From positions 1,116,001 through 1,180,000 of the forward strand of contig CBDFHN010000002.1 in NCBI GenBank assembly GCA_965247735.1: a stretch of 64,000 nucleotides of DNA, read 5' to 3'. Below the pieces are notes generated by a model. It was not told the DNA's origin, did no database searches, and saw only the letters and a program-made list of their open reading frames with translations. This document shows positions 61,376-64,000 of the stretch, piece after piece (position 1 is the stretch's first letter; each line of letters begins with the position of its first letter). This DNA is from JAOXRU01 sp965247735. GTDB taxonomy: Bacteria > Bacteroidota > Bacteroidia > Flavobacteriales > Flavobacteriaceae. The position numbers and the translations under genes were made by a program.

Positions 61376-63037
61376 TTAATCGTTTTGAATTAAAGTTGGT
61401 TGAATTAATATCTGTTGTTCAGGAATTAACTCAATAATTACATTATTAGTTGATTCGATCTCAAAAAATGGAGTAGAATTGTTAAGATGCGTACCTGGAT
61501 ATCTTCTGTCCAAAGTATTACCATTTCTGTATACATCAAACTTTCTATGGCCTTCAAAGGCTAACTCTAGTCTACGTTCATCCAATACAACAGCTAAAAC
61601 ATCTTTACCTCCTGGTAAATCTGCTAATGTATACTCAGGCACTTGTGCTCTGCTTCTAAGTACGTTTATTTCATCTAAAGCAGATTGGTTCAAACCTTGT
61701 TTTGCAAACGCTTCAGCCTTATTTAAATACATCTCTGCCAACCTTGATACCGTTGGTGACCATAGGTGTAAATCTTTCTCCTGATACGATGCTTTTAAAA
61801 TATAGAACTTAGGATATCCGTTACGTTTGTCCATATCAAAATCAAAAACAACATCTTGTTTACCAGCTGCACCATTAAAATAGTGCTGTGTTTTACCATC
61901 AACTACTTCAGATTCTAAGGTATAGGTATTACCATCTTCTTCTAATGTAATTGAAGTACCAGTATCTGTTGTACGTCTAAACTGATATGTATAATCACTA
62001 TCATCTACCCAATATACAGCTGGAAATTTTTCGCCACTATCCTCATCTTTTAAATATTGTGGTTCAATAAAACTTCTTCTTAGATCTCCTTGGTTTTTAT
62101 CAATAAGTTCAAGATAGGTTTGAGAAGCATACATTTCTCCCCAACCTACACCATCTATCTTAGCATAAAAAGAACCAATGGTGTACCAATCTTCGGTACC
62201 AGGAATATCAATATCTTTTGTTAAAGTGATTGAAAATATAGCTTCACCATTAGCACTTGGTGCTAAAGTATTCATTGTTGAAAAGGTATCACTATCAAGC
62301 AAAGAGTAAACTCCAGAGTTAACTACTTTATCTGCATACTCAATAGCTTTATTATTATCTTCCATATATAAATACACTCTAGATAATAGTGCTTGCGCTG
62401 CTTCTTTAGATGCAAAAGAAGGTCCTTTATTAATATTCATTAAAGCTTCCGCTTTTAGCAAATCTTTAATAACTTGATCATAAACTTCACCTACTGTATG
62501 TCTGTCTGGTAAATCAGTTATATCGGTAGTAAGTTTTAACGGAATAGATAAATTAGAGACTCCTTGATTATATGGCTTTCCAAATACATTACCCATCTGG
62601 AAATACACTAAAGCTCTAATGTAATAGTTTTCACCTAATACCTGATCTGATTCTTCAGAGACACCTTCCTCTACACCTTCGATTACTCTACTTGCACCCA
62701 CTGTTGCCTTATACGAGTTACTCCAAAACCTATCATTTCTTGAATTATTAGGATTTCTTTGGTAATTATAAAAGAGAAACAAAGCATCGGTAGTACCTCC
62801 GCTTATCATAACATTATCTCCAGAATATTCAGACATTCTGTGCAGATCATCGGACCATCCATCATAACCTTTATCTCCTTTTAAAAACACATAATTACCC
62901 AATGTTGCTGCTTGTGCAGAACCTGGATCTGCAAACAATTCTTCAGCTGATATTTCCTTAAAAGGATTTCTGTCTGTATCACATGATGTAAACACAACTG
63001 TGACTGCTAATAGTAGTATATATATTATTTTTTTCAT
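61376..63037 (-). CDS. RagB/SusD family nutrient uptake lipoprotein
   Basis: A 553-residue surface lipoprotein (signal MKKIIYILLLAVTVVFTSC, Cys19) that captures a glycan and hands it to the SusC pore. It has SusD features: NRNPFKEISAEELF after the lipobox, a TPR-like half (YYIRALVYFQMGNVFGKPYNQG, then LLKAEALMNINKG, EAAQALLSRVYLYMEDNNKAIEYADKV) and the C-terminal LAEMYLNKAEAFAKQGLNQSALDEINVLRSRAQVP and LDERRLELAFEGHRKFD. It follows the SusC gene by 19 bases. Confidence 0.96.
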   Translation of the reverse strand: MKKIIYILLLAVTVVFTSCDTDRNPFKEISAEELFADPGSAQAATLGNYVFLKGDKGYDGWSDDLHRMSEYSGDNVMISGGTTDALFLFYNYQRNPNNSRNDRFWSNSYKATVGASRVIEGVEEGVSEESDQVLGENYYIRALVYFQMGNVFGKPYNQGVSNLSIPLKLTTDITDLPDRHTVGEVYDQVIKDLLKAEALMNINKGPSFASKEAAQALLSRVYLYMEDNNKAIEYADKVVNSGVYSLLDSDTFSTMNTLAPSANGEAIFSITLTKDIDIPGTEDWYTIGSFYAKIDGVGWGEMYASQTYLELIDKNQGDLRRSFIEPQYLKDEDSGEKFPAVYWVDDSDYTYQFRRTTDTGTSITLEEDGNTYTLESEVVDGKTQHYFNGAAGKQDVVFDFDMDKRNGYPKFYILKASYQEKDLHLWSPTVSRLAEMYLNKAEAFAKQGLNQSALDEINVLRSRAQVPEYTLADLPGGKDVLAVVLDERRLELAFEGHRKFDVYRNGNTLDRRYPGTHLNNSTPFFEIESTNNVIIELIPEQQILIQPTLIQND

Positions 63038-63056
63038 GTTCTAAGTTTTTATTTAA

Positions 63057-64000
63057 TTAAAACGAAATATTAAGACCTAATGTATAACGTCTTGGAACTG
63101 GATAGCCTAAGCCTGTAAAACCGTATACTGTTGTACCACTGTTATTTACATCATTAACTGTTGGATCTACACCTGTAAAATCTGTAAATGTTACAAGGTT
63201 ATCTCCTGTTACATAAAAACTAAGTCCGCTTATGCCTAAAGTACTCAATACCGATTCTGGCACATTGTATGAAAATCGTACATTATTTAATCTTAAATAA
63301 CTTCCATCTTCTAAATAGCGTGTAGAAGTTTGGTTACTTCCAGCATAACCACCTACTTGTGGTTTAGGATGCGTAGCAATATCACCTGGTTGTTGCCATC
63401 TAGACCATCCATCAGCAAGTTTCATTTGATTAAACTGTAAATAAAAGCCATCTGAATCGAATAAGTTTCTTGAAGAATTGTATAATTCTGCACCATAAGA
63501 ATAGCTCCAATTAGAACTTAACGAAAAGTTTTTATATCTAATATTTGTGTTAAAACCACCTGTAAAGTCCGGATTAGATGTTCCTACTATTTGATTTGAA
63601 GCTTCGTTATAAACACTAGTTGCAGATTTTTCTCCTGTATCTTCATCAACTACTTCATAAACTGGAGTACCGTCTGCTGGGTTTACGCCCAACCATTTTC
63701 TCATATAAAACGTACCTAGCTCTTCACCTTCTCTAATGATGGTTGATCCACTAATTATATCAGCACCATCTGCCAATTCATCAACTGAGTTATTGTTAAA
63801 ACTGATATTAAATCCAACATTAATACCAAAATCTTTTTTGTTTATAATATCAGCAGATGCGGCAAACTCAACACCTTTGTTAGTGATTGATCCAATATTT
63901 TGCCATCTTCCACTAAAACCAGTCTGGTCAGAAAGTCTTCTAAAATAAAGTAACCCTGAATTTTCTTTATTATAATAGTCAACTGTTAAGCTTACGGCAT
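63057..64000 (-). CDS. SusC/RagA family TonB-linked outer membrane protein (C-terminal part)
   Basis: The frame stays open to the right edge (VSLTVDYYNKENSGLLYFRR...), so this is the C-terminal third of a larger gene. It has strands of a 22-strand barrel and the typical SusC ending: FMRKWLGVNPADGTPVYEVVD, NPDFTGGFNTNIRYKNFSLS, YLEDGSYLRLNNVRFSYNVP, GLSFYVTGDNLVTFTDFTGVDPTVN and YTLGLNISF. It forms the TonB-driven pore with the SusD lid encoded next. Confidence 0.96.
   Translation of the reverse strand, partial: AVSLTVDYYNKENSGLLYFRRLSDQTGFSGRWQNIGSITNKGVEFAASADIINKKDFGINVGFNISFNNNSVDELADGADIISGSTIIREGEELGTFYMRKWLGVNPADGTPVYEVVDEDTGEKSATSVYNEASNQIVGTSNPDFTGGFNTNIRYKNFSLSSNWSYSYGAELYNSSRNLFDSDGFYLQFNQMKLADGWSRWQQPGDIATHPKPQVGGYAGSNQTSTRYLEDGSYLRLNNVRFSYNVPESVLSTLGISGLSFYVTGDNLVTFTDFTGVDPTVNDVNNSGTTVYGFTGLGYPVPRRYTLGLNISF

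Overview
This 64 kb window is AT-rich, gene-dense chromosomal DNA from a member of the Flavobacteriaceae, probably marine. The evidence is SusC/SusD pairs, outer membrane beta-barrel and TonB-receptor families typical of Bacteroidetes, an extended (1117 aa) SecA, type II dehydroquinase, Bacteroidetes-type promoters (TTG-N19-TAnnTTTG) and start codons without Shine-Dalgarno sequences. No rRNA, tRNA or CRISPR array was seen.

1-9 kb is housekeeping: the end of an ABC-F ATPase, a shortened methyltransferase-like protein, a PduO-type cobalamin adenosyltransferase, a DUF2795 protein, SecA and an outer membrane beta-barrel receptor. 9-26 kb holds a PP-loop ATPase with AroQ, a porin-like protein, a XerD-like recombinase, two YhhN-type membrane proteins, NDH-2, an ECF sigma factor, lipid, Nudix, cyclophilin and channel genes, and the conserved block SpoIIM / membrane protein / DUF4129 / DUF4350 / MoxR / DUF58 with a divergent RDD gene.

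27-38 kb looks like a sugar-oxidation locus. It has a membrane LamG sensor with a cytoplasmic winged-helix regulator, a Tat-exported Gfo/Idh/MocA oxidoreductase, two DUF1080 (3-keto-glycoside hydrolase-type) proteins, and a GMC oxidoreductase with its gluconate-dehydrogenase subunit-3 partner. This fits the oxidise-then-cleave 3-keto-glycoside route. VOC, AraC and TlpA-like genes follow.

40.8-53.6 kb is an accessory region with every intact gene on the minus strand (M23 peptidase, DUF1877, S41 peptidase, AraC regulator, serine hydrolase, P-loop ATPase and unknown membrane proteins). Six of its transcription units are each preceded by a related spacer carrying the same minus-strand TATATTTG promoter-like box. 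Four of these six spacers also have an AATAAACGCC end and three of the spacers have the opposite ATAACTAAGC end, giving an organisation like integron cassettes. Gene remnants (LytTR) lie between them. At 53.8-54.4 kb there is a 42-bp-period minisatellite.

Four plus-strand genes (adenosyltransferase, xerD, YhhN and the second cyclophilin) are preceded by copies of an unusual repeat. The unit starts at an ATGAAA start codon and encodes very short ORFs, most of which end in a TGA overlapping the next ATG. It is tandemly amplified at 1.5-1.7 kb and 54.5-55.0 kb. This is the most unusual signal in the window.

55.8-64 kb is a minus-strand polysaccharide-utilisation-like operon: SusC (partial), SusD, a small lipoprotein, a giant FG-GAP/ASPIC lipoprotein and a DUF5077/DUF3472 lipoprotein. 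A MITE-like element lies at its end.
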